Shown: one piece after another, positions 34,126 to 42,894 of the stretch
Layout: every line of letters starts with the position of its first letter
Position numbering within the stretch: the stretch's first letter is position 1
DNA from: Alphaproteobacteria bacterium
GTDB taxonomy: Bacteria; Pseudomonadota; Alphaproteobacteria; Reyranellales; Reyranellaceae
NCBI GenBank assembly: GCA_017307275.1
Contig: JAFKFK010000008.1
Coordinates: 124,001-188,000, forward strand
Reading direction: 5' to 3'
Length of the DNA: 64,000 bases
Program-made: the position numbers and the translations under genes
The notes under the pieces: generated by a model
What the model was told of the DNA's origin: nothing
Databases searched by the model: none
Seen by the model: the letters and a program-made list of their open reading frames with translations, nothing else

Positions 34126-35367
34126 ATGAATGTGCACGACCTCAAGGGCAAACGGATTGCCTTCGCTGCTTCCGGCGGTCTCGACAGTTGTACCATCACC
34201 CATTGGCTGACCACCCAGGGCGTCAAGGTCGTCTGCATGACGGCCGATCTGGGACAGCCCGACGAGGCAAGCGTCGACGAGATCAAATCCCGCATGCTGG
34301 CAAGCGGTGCGGAAGATTTCGTCAGTCTTCCTTTGCAGGAAACGATCGCCGAACTCGGCCTCAAGGTCGTGCAGGCCCAGGCCTGCTACGAGGGCCGCTA
34401 CTGGAACACCACGGGCGCGGGGCGGCAGGCGATCGTCCAAGGCGTGGTCGCGGAGATGCAGAAACGCAGCCTTTCGATCATGAGTCACGGCGCGACCGGA
34501 CGCGGCAACGATCAGGTCCGGTTTCAGATCATCGCCACCATGCTCAATCCCGATATTCAGGTCTACGCACCCTGGCGCGATCCGGCGTTCCTGCAGCGCT
34601 TCAGCGGCCGGCAGCAGATGATCGACTATTGCGAACAGCATGGCATTCCCGTGAAGGCGACACGCGGCAAGCCTTACTCCACCGATGCCAACCTGCTGGG
34701 CCTCACCCATGAGGGCGGTTTGCTCGAAACGCTGCAATCGCCCGCCGATCTGGTAACGCCGCTCATGGGGCAGTGGCCAGAAAATGCGCCGGAGCGAGCC
34801 ACAATCATCGAGCTGAACTTCAAGAAGGGGCGACCCGTTTCCATCGACGGGGAGGCCTTGCCGCTTCCCCTCCTCATCCAGCGGCTCAACCGGCTCGCCG
34901 GACGGCATGCCGTCGGGATCGGACTCCATATGGTCGAGAACCGGTTCGTCGGCGTGAAATCGCGGGGCATCTACGAAGCGCCCGGCATGGAACTGCTTGC
35001 CACCGCCTATGCCTTGTTGAGCCAGATCGTGCTCGACCGGCGGGCAACCGAACTTTTCGCGGGCCTGTCCGAGTATCTGTCGCGCCAGCTCTATCAGGGC
35101 TACTGGCAAGACCTCGGATCGCGCATGGCGCGCGCTGCCGTCGCCGAAGCCGTGACCCTGATGACAGGGACCATCAGAGTTTCACTTTATCGCGGCACCA
35201 TCCGGTTCGTATCTGCCTCCGATGTCGTTCATTCGCTGTTCAATGCGGACGGCTCGATGGAGGCGGAAGGCGCGTTCGACCATAGCGACGCCGAAGGGCT
35301 GCTACGAATTTTGACCCTGAGCGCGCGAACACTTGCCCGGGCCGGCCAAACCCGTGGCGTGGGTTAA
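34126..35367 (+). CDS. argG: Argininosuccinate synthase paralogue
   Basis: ATG 34126 with GGAGG upstream. The 413 residues have the ATP pyrophosphatase P-loop AASGGLDSC (residues 15-22; housekeeping ArgG has SGGLDTS), the aspartate/citrulline-binding blocks GQPDEASVDEIKSRML and CYEGRYWNTTGAGRQAIV, SHGATGRGNDQVRFQ, APWRDP and KPYSTDANLLGLTHEGGLLE. Joins citrulline and aspartate using ATP. It lies apart from other arginine genes, beside an Lrp regulator, and differs in several motifs from the usual alphaproteobacterial enzyme. It may be a second copy with a specialised partner substrate. The symbol is used only as family label. Confidence 0.85.
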   Translation: MNVHDLKGKRIAFAASGGLDSCTITHWLTTQGVKVVCMTADLGQPDEASVDEIKSRMLASGAEDFVSLPLQETIAELGLKVVQAQACYEGRYWNTTGAGRQAIVQGVVAEMQKRSLSIMSHGATGRGNDQVRFQIIATMLNPDIQVYAPWRDPAFLQRFSGRQQMIDYCEQHGIPVKATRGKPYSTDANLLGLTHEGGLLETLQSPADLVTPLMGQWPENAPERATIIELNFKKGRPVSIDGEALPLPLLIQRLNRLAGRHAVGIGLHMVENRFVGVKSRGIYEAPGMELLATAYALLSQIVLDRRATELFAGLSEYLSRQLYQGYWQDLGSRMARAAVAEAVTLMTGTIRVSLYRGTIRFVSASDVVHSLFNADGSMEAEGAFDHSDAEGLLRILTLSARTLARAGQTRGVG

Positions 35368-35387
35368 TTTTCTGAGTTTGCCTAGAA

Positions 35388-35446
35388 ACAGAGCAGGATT
35401 TGCCATGGCATGATTGGGAATTTAGTAATCTGCTCTGTGTAATTGC
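35388..35446 (+). promoter_or_regulatory. Two-part AT-rich element (copy A) upstream of the ABC/LLM operon
   Basis: CAGAGCAGG (35389-35397), then 15 bases, then ATTGGGAATTTAGT (35413-35426), then CTGCTCTGT (35430-35438), which is the inverse of ACAGAGCAG, followed by TGTAATTGC (35438-35446). The same blocks recur at 63916-63962. It sits in the 176-bp gap before the SBP gene start at 35544. Perhaps a regulator site or a small repeat. Confidence 0.55.
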
Positions 35447-35543
35447 CGCAGCATTTTGACCATATCTCAGGCCCGCACGGGCGAGCTTCGGTCCAAATAC
35501 TGCATGGCGACTCCTGTGCCGCAACGGCAGAAGGGGTGAAGTC

Positions 35544-37181
35544 GTGTCCCAGTCAAAGTCTCGGCGCTTCGTTATCGGCGCAGTCGCATCGCTCGTTTCC
35601 ATTCCACTGCTCGCCGGCAGCGCAGCCGCGCAGACGCCGGTCAAGGGCGGCACCCTGATCTATCTGGAACAGCAGTCGCACGACAATCTCTACCCGCCGG
35701 CCGGTGGCTTCTATCCCAACGGCGGCGTGCTGAACCAGATCACCGACAAGCTCACCTACCAGAATCCCAAGACGCTCGAGATCGAGCCGTGGATTGCCGA
35801 GAGCTGGACGGTCAACGCCGACGCCACGGAATTCACCTTCAAGATCCGGCCGGGCGTCACCTTCTCCGACGGCACGCCGCTCGATGCTGCGGCGGTTGCC
35901 AAGAACTATGACACCTACGGACTCGGCAACAAGGCGCAGAAGCTGCCGGTGTCGGAGGTCCTCACCAACTACAAGGGCAGCGAAGTCGTCGACCCGCAGA
36001 CGGTGAAGTTCTTCTTCACCAAGCCGTCGGTCGGCTTCCTGCAGGGCACCTCGGTCATCGGCTCGGGCCTGGTCTCGCTCAAGACCCTGTCGCTGCCCTT
36101 CGAGGCGCTGGGCGACGCCACCAAGATCATCGGCTCCGGACCGTTCGTCGTAACCAGCGAAGTGCTGGGCCGCGAACTCACCATGACGGCGCGCAAGGAC
36201 TATGCCTGGGGGCCGAAGAAGCTGGAGCATCAGGGCCGCGCCTATCTCGACGGCATCAAGTACGTCGTGACGCCGGAAGACAGCGTGCGCATCGGCGCGC
36301 TGCTGGCCGGTCAGGCACAGGTCATTCGTCAGGTTCAGGCCTATGACGAGAAGCAGGTCCAGTCCAAGGGCTTCATCATCTATGCCGCTCCCACTCGCGG
36401 CATCAACAACAGCGTCGTCTTCCGCCCCGACAATGCGCTGGTGTCCGACGTCCGCGTGCGCCGGGCGCTGCTGCACGCCACCAACGCCAAGGAAATCGTC
36501 AGCACGCTTTTCTCCGCCAACTATCCGCAAGCCAAGTCGATCATCGCATCGACGGCCCAAGGCTACGTCGATCAGTCGGCCAAGCTCGCCTACGACCCGG
36601 CACTGGCCGCGAAGCTGCTCGACGAAGCGGGCTGGACGATCGGCCCGCGCAACCTGCGCCAGAAGGATGGCAAGGAATTGGTTCTGACGGCTTACGAGTC
36701 CCTGCCGCAGCCGCAGAACAAGGAAACGCTCCAGCTCGTGGCCCAACAATGGGCCAAGGTCGGCGTGAAGCTGAACGTGCTGGCCGGCGATGCCGGCAGC
36801 CGCGTCGCGGACAACCTCGATCCCCAGAAGACGCCGGTCGCTCCCGCCATGGTGGGCCGCGCCGATCCCGACGTGATCCGCAGCCAGTACTATCCCACGA
36901 CGCGCAACGTGCTGATGCAGAAGGGCGGCGTCAGCCAGAAGGTGCAGAACTTCACTGACCCGAAGCTGAACACCCTGCTTGAGGACATCGCCGCCGCGAC
37001 CGATCCGGTGAAGCGTCTGGCGCTGGTCGCCGAGGTCCAGGCCTATGTGATCGACCAGGGCTATGCGATCCCGATCTTCGAGGAGCCGCAGGCCTTCGCT
37101 GCCTCACCGCGCGTCAAGGGCTTCACCTTCGAAGCGGTCGGCCGGCCGAGCTTCTATTCGACCTGGATCGCGCCGAAGTAA
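35544..37181 (+). CDS. ABC transporter substrate-binding protein (oligopeptide family, SBP 5)
   Basis: GTG start with AAGGGG upstream. The 545 residues begin with a signal peptide (MSQSKSRRFVIGAVASLVSIPLLAGSAAAQ) and the SBP_bac_5 pattern: VKGGTLIYLEQQSHDNLYPP, LTYQNPKTLEIEPWIAESW, FKIRPGVTFSDGTPLDAAAV. This matches the family usually found beside luciferase-like and CMD genes (KPN_01854-type). It is periplasmic and hands ligand to the two permeases. Gap of 24 bp to the first permease; after that the operon is coupled by overlaps. Confidence 0.9.
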   Translation: MSQSKSRRFVIGAVASLVSIPLLAGSAAAQTPVKGGTLIYLEQQSHDNLYPPAGGFYPNGGVLNQITDKLTYQNPKTLEIEPWIAESWTVNADATEFTFKIRPGVTFSDGTPLDAAAVAKNYDTYGLGNKAQKLPVSEVLTNYKGSEVVDPQTVKFFFTKPSVGFLQGTSVIGSGLVSLKTLSLPFEALGDATKIIGSGPFVVTSEVLGRELTMTARKDYAWGPKKLEHQGRAYLDGIKYVVTPEDSVRIGALLAGQAQVIRQVQAYDEKQVQSKGFIIYAAPTRGINNSVVFRPDNALVSDVRVRRALLHATNAKEIVSTLFSANYPQAKSIIASTAQGYVDQSAKLAYDPALAAKLLDEAGWTIGPRNLRQKDGKELVLTAYESLPQPQNKETLQLVAQQWAKVGVKLNVLAGDAGSRVADNLDPQKTPVAPAMVGRADPDVIRSQYYPTTRNVLMQKGGVSQKVQNFTDPKLNTLLEDIAAATDPVKRLALVAEVQAYVIDQGYAIPIFEEPQAFAASPRVKGFTFEAVGRPSFYSTWIAPK

Positions 37182-37205
37182 GCCGGCGCTAGGGGGAGTT
37201 CGCCG

Positions 37206-38150
37206 ATGACCCGCTATCTCCTCGGCCGTTTCGGGCAGGCACTGGCTGTGCTGGCGCTCACCTTCACGGCAGCTTTCCTGCTTTTGCAGGTGCTGCCGGG
37301 CGACGCGATCATGATCAAGTTCATGGCGCCCGAGATGGCGCTCACGCCCGAGCAGATCGCCGATATCCGCGCCGCCTACGGCGCCGACCTGCCCTTGTGG
37401 GAGCGCTATCTCAGCACGGTCGGCCAGTTCGTCACCGGCAACTTTGGCTATTCGATCCAAGCCGGCGTACCGGTGAGCCAGCTGCTGGCCACCAACCTTC
37501 CCTCCACCCTGCTGCTCGCGTCTCTGGGTTTCGTGGCGGCCCTGATCCTGACGATCATCCTCGCGGCCACCTCGAACATGACGGGCATGGGCTGGCTACG
37601 CGCGGGCCTGCAGTCGCTGCCGTCACTGTTCATCTCGGTGCCGGTCTTCTGGCTGGGCATCATGCTGATCCAGCTCTTCTCCTTCCAGCTTGGCCTGGTG
37701 TCGGTGATCAGCCCCGGCCCGGTCGAGAAGCTTGTCCTGCCGGTGATGACGCTCGCCATTCCGATCTCCGCGCCGCTGGCGCAGATCCTGATGCGCAACA
37801 TCGATCAGGTACTGGCCCAGCCGTTCGTCGCCGTGGCCCGCGCCAAGGGCGCCTCGCGCAACTGGGTGCTGTGGCGGCACGTAGCGCGCAACGCAATCCT
37901 GCCAACCCTGACCATCGCGGGCGTCCTGTTCGGCGAGCTGCTGACCGGCGCCGTCGTCACCGAGGCGGTGTTTGGCCTGAGCGGCCTGGGCGGCCTCACC
38001 TACCAGGCTGTCGGCAACCACGACACGGCCGTCCTGCAGGCCATCGTGGTGATCTCGGCACTGGCTTTCGTCGTCATCAATCTGATCGTCGACCTGCTCT
38101 TCCCCCTCCTCGATCCACGCCTCGGCATCAAGGTCGGAGCCACGACATGA
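37206..38150 (+). CDS. ABC transporter permease (DppB type)
   Basis: The 314-residue membrane protein starts TRYLLGRFGQALAVLALTFTAAFLLLQVLPGD, the DppB/OppB N-terminal type. About six transmembrane segments; the EAA loop is at VARAKGASRNWVLWRHVARNAILP, and GLSGLGGLTYQAV follows. Pairs with the next permease. Its stop overlaps the next ATG (ATGA). Confidence 0.93.
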   Translation: MTRYLLGRFGQALAVLALTFTAAFLLLQVLPGDAIMIKFMAPEMALTPEQIADIRAAYGADLPLWERYLSTVGQFVTGNFGYSIQAGVPVSQLLATNLPSTLLLASLGFVAALILTIILAATSNMTGMGWLRAGLQSLPSLFISVPVFWLGIMLIQLFSFQLGLVSVISPGPVEKLVLPVMTLAIPISAPLAQILMRNIDQVLAQPFVAVARAKGASRNWVLWRHVARNAILPTLTIAGVLFGELLTGAVVTEAVFGLSGLGGLTYQAVGNHDTAVLQAIVVISALAFVVINLIVDLLFPLLDPRLGIKVGATT

Positions 38151-39016
38151 GCAGCGAGACCGCAAATGGCGCCAACACTTCCCTCTCGGCAGACCTTCCG
38201 GTCGGCTGGACCACGCGGCTGAAGCGCCTCTCCCCGACGCTGGTGCTCGCCTGGACCGTGGTGCTGATCGTCCTGCTGTGGGCCGCCTTCCCGTCGGTCT
38301 TCACCTCCTACAGCGGTACGGAGGGCGTGCCGGGCACGCAGCTCCAGGCGCCCAGCGAGGAGCACGTGCTGGGCACGGACGGCCTCGGCCGCGACCTCTA
38401 TGCCCGCATCGTCTATGGCGCCCGCCATTCGCTCTCCGGCGCCTTCGTCGCCGTCAGCGTCGGCCTGCTGCTCGGGACCCTGCTGGGCCTGATCGCCGGT
38501 GCACGCGGCGGCTGGATCGACGCCTTCATCATGCGGCTGGTCGACGCCATGCTGGCCGTGCCGTCGCTCCTGCTCTCCCTCAGCATCATCGTGCTGCTGG
38601 GCTTCGGCACGGTGAATGTTGCCATCGCCGTCGGCGCTGTTTCCGTGGCACGCTTCGCCCGCCTCGCCCGCTCCGAAGTGTTGCGCGTTCGACGCAGCGA
38701 CTATGTCGAGGCGGCCTTCGGAAGCGGCGGCACCTTCTGGGCCGTGCTGTACCGGCATGTGTTGCCCAACTCGCTGACCTCGGTGATCGCGCTAGCCGCA
38801 CTCCAGTTCGGCTCGGCCATCCTCGCGATCTCGACCCTCGGCTTCCTGGGCTATGGCGCGCCACCGCCCACACCGGAATGGGGCCTGCTGATCGCCGAGG
38901 GGCGCAACTACCTCTCGCGCGCTTGGTGGCTCACCGCCGCGCCCGGCTTCGTCGTCGTCCTGGTCGTCCTCTCCGCCGACCGCATCTCCAAGGCCATCGG
39001 CCGGACCGAACCATGA
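38147..39016 (+). CDS. ABC transporter permease (DppC type)
   Basis: The ATG at 38147 overlaps the previous stop; the open frame extends upstream but that part lies inside the DppB-type gene. The 289 residues have GTDGLGRDLYARIVYGARHSLSGAFVAV (DppC hallmark), EAA loop VLRVRRSDYVEAAFGSGGTFWAVLYRHVLPN and GFLGYGAPPPTPEWGLLIAEGR. Inner-membrane half of the importer. Stop overlaps the ATPase ATG by 4 bp. Confidence 0.93.
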   Translation: MSSETANGANTSLSADLPVGWTTRLKRLSPTLVLAWTVVLIVLLWAAFPSVFTSYSGTEGVPGTQLQAPSEEHVLGTDGLGRDLYARIVYGARHSLSGAFVAVSVGLLLGTLLGLIAGARGGWIDAFIMRLVDAMLAVPSLLLSLSIIVLLGFGTVNVAIAVGAVSVARFARLARSEVLRVRRSDYVEAAFGSGGTFWAVLYRHVLPNSLTSVIALAALQFGSAILAISTLGFLGYGAPPPTPEWGLLIAEGRNYLSRAWWLTAAPGFVVVLVVLSADRISKAIGRTEP

Positions 39017-40671
39017 GCACCACGCCCCTTCTCGAAGTCGAAGACCTCGCCATCTCCTACCGCACCGGCGACCGTGACCAGCGCGTGGTCCATGGCGTCT
39101 CCTTCAAGGTGATGCCCGGCGAGGTCGTGGCGTTGGTGGGCGAGTCAGGCTCCGGCAAGACCACGACGGCGCAAGCCGTACTGGGCCTGCTGGCCGGCAA
39201 CGGCAAGGTCGAGGGCGGTGCGATTCGCCTGAATGGCACCGACATCGCGCATTGGTCGCAGAAGCGGCTCGACGGCATTCGCGGCGCCGTCGTCAGCCTG
39301 ATCCCGCAGGACCCCGGCAGTTCGCTGAACCCAGTACGCACCATCGGCGCGCAACTGGCCGAGGTGCTGCAGATCCACAAGCGCGGCGACCGCAAGACGA
39401 TCCAGGCGCGTGTCATCGAACTGCTGGAGAGGGTCGGCCTGACGCCAGCCGAGATGCGCGCCCGGCAGTACCCGCACGAGCTGTCGGGCGGCATGCGGCA
39501 GCGTGTGCTGATCGCCATCGCCGTGGCGCTCAACCCGGCCTTGATCGTGGCCGACGAGCCGACCAGCGCCCTCGACGTCACGGTGCAGCGCCGCATCCTC
39601 GACCTGATCGACGAGCTGCGCCGCGAGAACGGCACGGCAGTCCTGCTGGTGACGCACGACCTCGGCGTTGCCGCTGACCGCGCCGACCGGCTGGTGGTGC
39701 TGCAAGGCGGCCGCATCCAGGAGCAGGGCGCGGTAGAGGATGTCCTCGCTGCGCCCAGCAGCGCCTACACGCGACGTCTGCTTTCCGACGCGCCCTCGCT
39801 CGGCAAGCCGCGGCCGGTGCGCGTCCTCGCCGACAACCAGGACTTCGCCATCGACGTCGAAGGCCTGACGCACGACTTCCCGCTGACAGGAGGTGCCGCC
39901 AAGACCTTTCGCGCTCTGGATGGTGTTTCCTTCAAAGTGCGGCGCGGCAGCACCCATGCCATCGTAGGCGAGTCGGGCTCAGGCAAGACCACCGCCGTGC
40001 GCAGTGTCGTCGGCTTCCTGAAGCCCACCGCCGGCCGCATCCTGGTCGATGGTGTCGACCTCACGACCTTGAAGGGCGAGGCGCTGCGACGCTTCCGCAA
40101 GCACATCCAGCTCGTCTACCAGAACCCTTACGGTTCGCTCGATCCGCGCCAGACCATCGCGCGCATCGTCGAGGAACCGCTCCTAAATTTCGAGTCCATT
40201 CCCGCCGCCGATCGCGCGCGCAAGGTGCGCGATATGCTGAACCGTGTCGGCCTTTCGGAGAGTTTCCTCGAACGCCATCCCCGCGCCCTGTCGGGTGGCC
40301 AGCGCCAGCGTGTGGCCATCGCCCGCGCCCTGGTGCTCGATCCGCGCGTGCTGGTGCTCGACGAGGCCGTCTCCGCGCTCGACGTGACGGTGCAGGCGCA
40401 GATCCTCTCCTTGCTCGACGAATTGCAGAAGACACTCGGCCTCACCTATCTCTTCGTCTCGCACGACCTCGCCGTGGTGCGGCAGATTTCCGACACCGTC
40501 TCGGTGATGCACAAGGGACGGCAGGTCGACGGCGGCCCCATCGAGACGGTCTTCGGCCGGCCCGACAGCGCCTACACGCGCGAGCTGATCGACGCCATTC
40601 CCGGTCGCAGCATGCCTGCGATCGCGGCACTTGCCTCCCAGACCGATCCTCACGCAAGGTTAAGCCCATGA
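39013..40671 (+). CDS. ABC transporter ATP-binding protein with two nucleotide-binding domains
   Basis: The 552-residue fusion holds two ATPases in tandem (DppD+DppF-like, as in YejF/GsiA). Domain 1 has Walker A GESGSGKTT, signature LSGGMRQR and Walker B LIVADEPTSALD. Domain 2 has GESGSGKTT, LSGGQRQR and VLVLDEAVSALD. H-loop His is present in both (VTHDLG, VSHDLA). Cytoplasmic; drives the importer. Overlaps both neighbours by 4 bp. The start was chosen at ATG 39013; upstream frame lies in the permease. Confidence 0.95.
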   Translation: MSTTPLLEVEDLAISYRTGDRDQRVVHGVSFKVMPGEVVALVGESGSGKTTTAQAVLGLLAGNGKVEGGAIRLNGTDIAHWSQKRLDGIRGAVVSLIPQDPGSSLNPVRTIGAQLAEVLQIHKRGDRKTIQARVIELLERVGLTPAEMRARQYPHELSGGMRQRVLIAIAVALNPALIVADEPTSALDVTVQRRILDLIDELRRENGTAVLLVTHDLGVAADRADRLVVLQGGRIQEQGAVEDVLAAPSSAYTRRLLSDAPSLGKPRPVRVLADNQDFAIDVEGLTHDFPLTGGAAKTFRALDGVSFKVRRGSTHAIVGESGSGKTTAVRSVVGFLKPTAGRILVDGVDLTTLKGEALRRFRKHIQLVYQNPYGSLDPRQTIARIVEEPLLNFESIPAADRARKVRDMLNRVGLSESFLERHPRALSGGQRQRVAIARALVLDPRVLVLDEAVSALDVTVQAQILSLLDELQKTLGLTYLFVSHDLAVVRQISDTVSVMHKGRQVDGGPIETVFGRPDSAYTRELIDAIPGRSMPAIAALASQTDPHARLSP

Positions 40672-41702
40672 CGACATTCCCGATCAAGCGCCTCGGCTTC
40701 TTTACACGCCTGCTCGACCAGACGACCGCTGCGGAGCGGTACCGGCTCGCCACCGAGCAGATCGTGCATGCCGAGAAGTACGGCTTCGATTCGGCCTGGA
40801 TCGCCCAGCATCATTTCCACGAAGGCGAAGGCGGCCTGCCGGCGCCGTTCGTCTTCCTGGCACATGCCGCCGCCCACACGTCGCGCATCCGGCTCGGTAC
40901 GGGCATCGTCACCCTGCCGCTGGAACTGCCGATCCGCGTTGCCGAGGATGCCGTCGTTACCGATCTGTTGAGCGGTGGCCGCCTCGAAGTGGGCGTCGGC
41001 CCCGGCGGCAACCTGACCGCCTTCACAGCTTTCGATCTCGACAGCAACGATCGCCACAAGCTCTTCGACAGCCATCTCGAAACGCTCAAGACGGCCTGGG
41101 CCGGTCGCGAACTGGACGGGGGCGACAAGCTCTACCCATCGAGCGCGGGGCTGGTCGACCGCATCTGGCAGGCGACCTTTACCGTGTCGGGCGCGCGCCG
41201 CGCCGGCGCCGCCGGTGACGGGCTGATGCTGTCCCGCACGCAGCCGCGGCCACCGGAAGCGCCCCAGGCGTCGCTGGCCGATATCCAGAACCCCATGCTC
41301 GACGCCTATCTCGAAGCGCTGCCCAAGGGGTGCGAACCGCGCATCCTGGCCTCGCGCACCGTGTTCGTGGCCGACGACCATGACGAGGCCATGCGGCTCG
41401 CCGAAGTCGGCCTGTCGCGCATGCGCCACCGGCTGGCGGCAACGGGCAATCTCACCTCGGGCAGTCTGGTCGGCGACCTGATCGCCGCCATGGACGTGCA
41501 TATCGGCACGCCCGACGAGGTGATCGCCTCGCTGCAGACCGACTCGACCCTGCAGCGCGCCACCGACCTCACCATGCAGGTCCACTCGATTGATCCGCCG
41601 CATCCCTATATCCTGCGCTCGATCGAACTGTTTGCCGGCAAGGTTGCGCCGGCTCTGGGCTGGACGCCCCATAAGGAAGCGGGAGCACGACAAGTCGCAT
41701 GA
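40668..41702 (+). CDS. Luciferase-like (LLM class) flavin-dependent monooxygenase
   Basis: The 344-residue TIM barrel has FPIKRLGFFTRL, EKYGFDSAWIAQHHFHEGEGGLPAPFVFLAHAAAHTSRIRLGTGIVTLPLELPIRVAEDAVVTDLLSGGRLEVGVGPGG. Its companions and look match the LLM family tagged KPN_01858, found in an ABC-SBP-LLM-CMD operon. The enzyme needs reduced FMN from a reductase not visible here. It could oxygenate the imported compound. ATGA overlap with the ATPase and with the next CMD gene. Confidence 0.9.
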   Translation: MTTFPIKRLGFFTRLLDQTTAAERYRLATEQIVHAEKYGFDSAWIAQHHFHEGEGGLPAPFVFLAHAAAHTSRIRLGTGIVTLPLELPIRVAEDAVVTDLLSGGRLEVGVGPGGNLTAFTAFDLDSNDRHKLFDSHLETLKTAWAGRELDGGDKLYPSSAGLVDRIWQATFTVSGARRAGAAGDGLMLSRTQPRPPEAPQASLADIQNPMLDAYLEALPKGCEPRILASRTVFVADDHDEAMRLAEVGLSRMRHRLAATGNLTSGSLVGDLIAAMDVHIGTPDEVIASLQTDSTLQRATDLTMQVHSIDPPHPYILRSIELFAGKVAPALGWTPHKEAGARQVA

Positions 41703-42274
41703 CCGATGTGATCGATACGCTGGTGGGCATCGCGCCCGGCTCGAAGCTGGATGCAATCCGCGCCCAGCGCTCAGAAGCTCGTAAGCACGCCCAGGCAAGC
41801 TACGCGTCCCTGTTCGAACCGAAAGATTCGGGCAGCGTCACGGCCGACGAACGCCACGCCATCGCGGCATTCGTGGCAGGACTGCACGGTGAGCCGAAGA
41901 CGGGCTCTTTCTACGCCGCGAAGTTGCCGGCAAGCCTAGGCGCCGCCGTTGCCGCCGAAGTCGCTGCAGCAAAGAGCAAGGGCCCCTACGGCCACTTTCC
42001 CAAGGGACCGCTCTCGGCCGAGGACGCGCCGGGCCCGACCTGGAAGGTGAGCGACGCTGGCCGCAAGACGCTGGGGCCACGCCTTGCTGCCGCCTTCGAG
42101 CACACGCACATGCTGGTCTTCCATCCGCGCGACGCGTCGGCGCCGTCACTGCAATCGCTGCTGGATGCCGGCTGGTCGACCACCGACATCGTGACGATCT
42201 CCCAGCTCGTCTCCTTCCTCTCCTATCAGATCCGGGTCGTTGCCGGCCTGAGCACGCTTGCGAGCACGCTATGA
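41699..42274 (+). CDS. CMD-domain protein (Avi_7170-like)
   Basis: The 191 residues have a carboxymuconolactone-decarboxylase-like helical region (DERHAIAAFVAGLHGE, LDAGWSTTDIVTISQLVSFLSYQIRVVAGLSTLAST). No CxxC motif, so it probably lacks peroxidase activity by itself and may form a hetero-complex with the following AhpD-like protein. Coupled at both ends by 4-bp overlaps. Confidence 0.8.
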   Translation: MTDVIDTLVGIAPGSKLDAIRAQRSEARKHAQASYASLFEPKDSGSVTADERHAIAAFVAGLHGEPKTGSFYAAKLPASLGAAVAAEVAAAKSKGPYGHFPKGPLSAEDAPGPTWKVSDAGRKTLGPRLAAAFEHTHMLVFHPRDASAPSLQSLLDAGWSTTDIVTISQLVSFLSYQIRVVAGLSTLASTL

Positions 42275-42885
42275 GCACCAAGGCGACAGAGAAGACGCTG
42301 ACGCCGCCGCCGCACACCGAGCCGGTCGTCTTCACCCGCGACATGCTCGACTGGCTGCCGTGGCTGGAGCCGATGGCGGAAGCCGACATGACCGAACGCC
42401 ACCTGACCAGCCTGGTCGATGCGGCGCGCGTGAAGTCGCCCTACTTCAGGCTGCTGGCGCGCGATCCCGACGTGCTGGAAGCGCGGACCCGCACCGACAA
42501 GGACATCTTCTACAATCCCGAGGCCGGCCTGCCGCGCGCCGAACGCGAACTGGCTGCTGCCGCAACCTCACGGCTGAACGGCTGCATCTACTGCGCCTCG
42601 GTCCATGCCCGCTTCGCCGCGACCTACTCCAAGCGTGTCGACGACGTACAGCGCCTGCTCGACGAAGGTGTCGACGCCAAGCTCGACGAGCGTTGGGAAG
42701 CGATCGTGGCGGCCTCTGTGGCGCTCACCACCATCCCGATGACCTTCGGCAAGGAGCATGTCGAGCGCCTGCGCAAGGTCGGCCTCGACGATGCCGCCAT
42801 CGCCGACCTGATTGGCGCCGCCTCGTTCTTCAACTGGGCCAACCGGCTGATGCTGTCCCTGGGCGTTCCTGCGACGCAGGGATAA
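42271..42885 (+). CDS. Alkylhydroperoxidase-domain (AhpD-like) protein (Avi_7169-like)
   Basis: The 204 residues have the CMD/AhpD active-site helix LNGCIYCASVHARFA, with a redox C-x-x-C and following His; the acidic residues ETARTRTDKD precede it. This would reduce peroxides, or scavenge the peroxide formed by the LLM monooxygenase next door. Last gene of the coupled operon; convergent with the Bug gene, with 9 bp between. Confidence 0.88.
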   Translation: MSTKATEKTLTPPPHTEPVVFTRDMLDWLPWLEPMAEADMTERHLTSLVDAARVKSPYFRLLARDPDVLEARTRTDKDIFYNPEAGLPRAERELAAAATSRLNGCIYCASVHARFAATYSKRVDDVQRLLDEGVDAKLDERWEAIVAASVALTTIPMTFGKEHVERLRKVGLDDAAIADLIGAASFFNWANRLMLSLGVPATQG

Positions 42886-42894
42886 GAGACGAAG

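Noticed and set aside
34126..35367. Nitrile or sulfur-transfer PP-loop enzyme rather than ArgG.
   Set aside because: SGGLD, GATGRGNDQVRFQ and YSTDANLLGLTHEGG are argininosuccinate synthase motifs, not those of ThiI or tRNA-modifying PP-loop proteins.
39013..40671. Two separate ATPase genes in the first importer.
   Set aside because: A single open frame runs through both domains without a stop; it is one fused protein.
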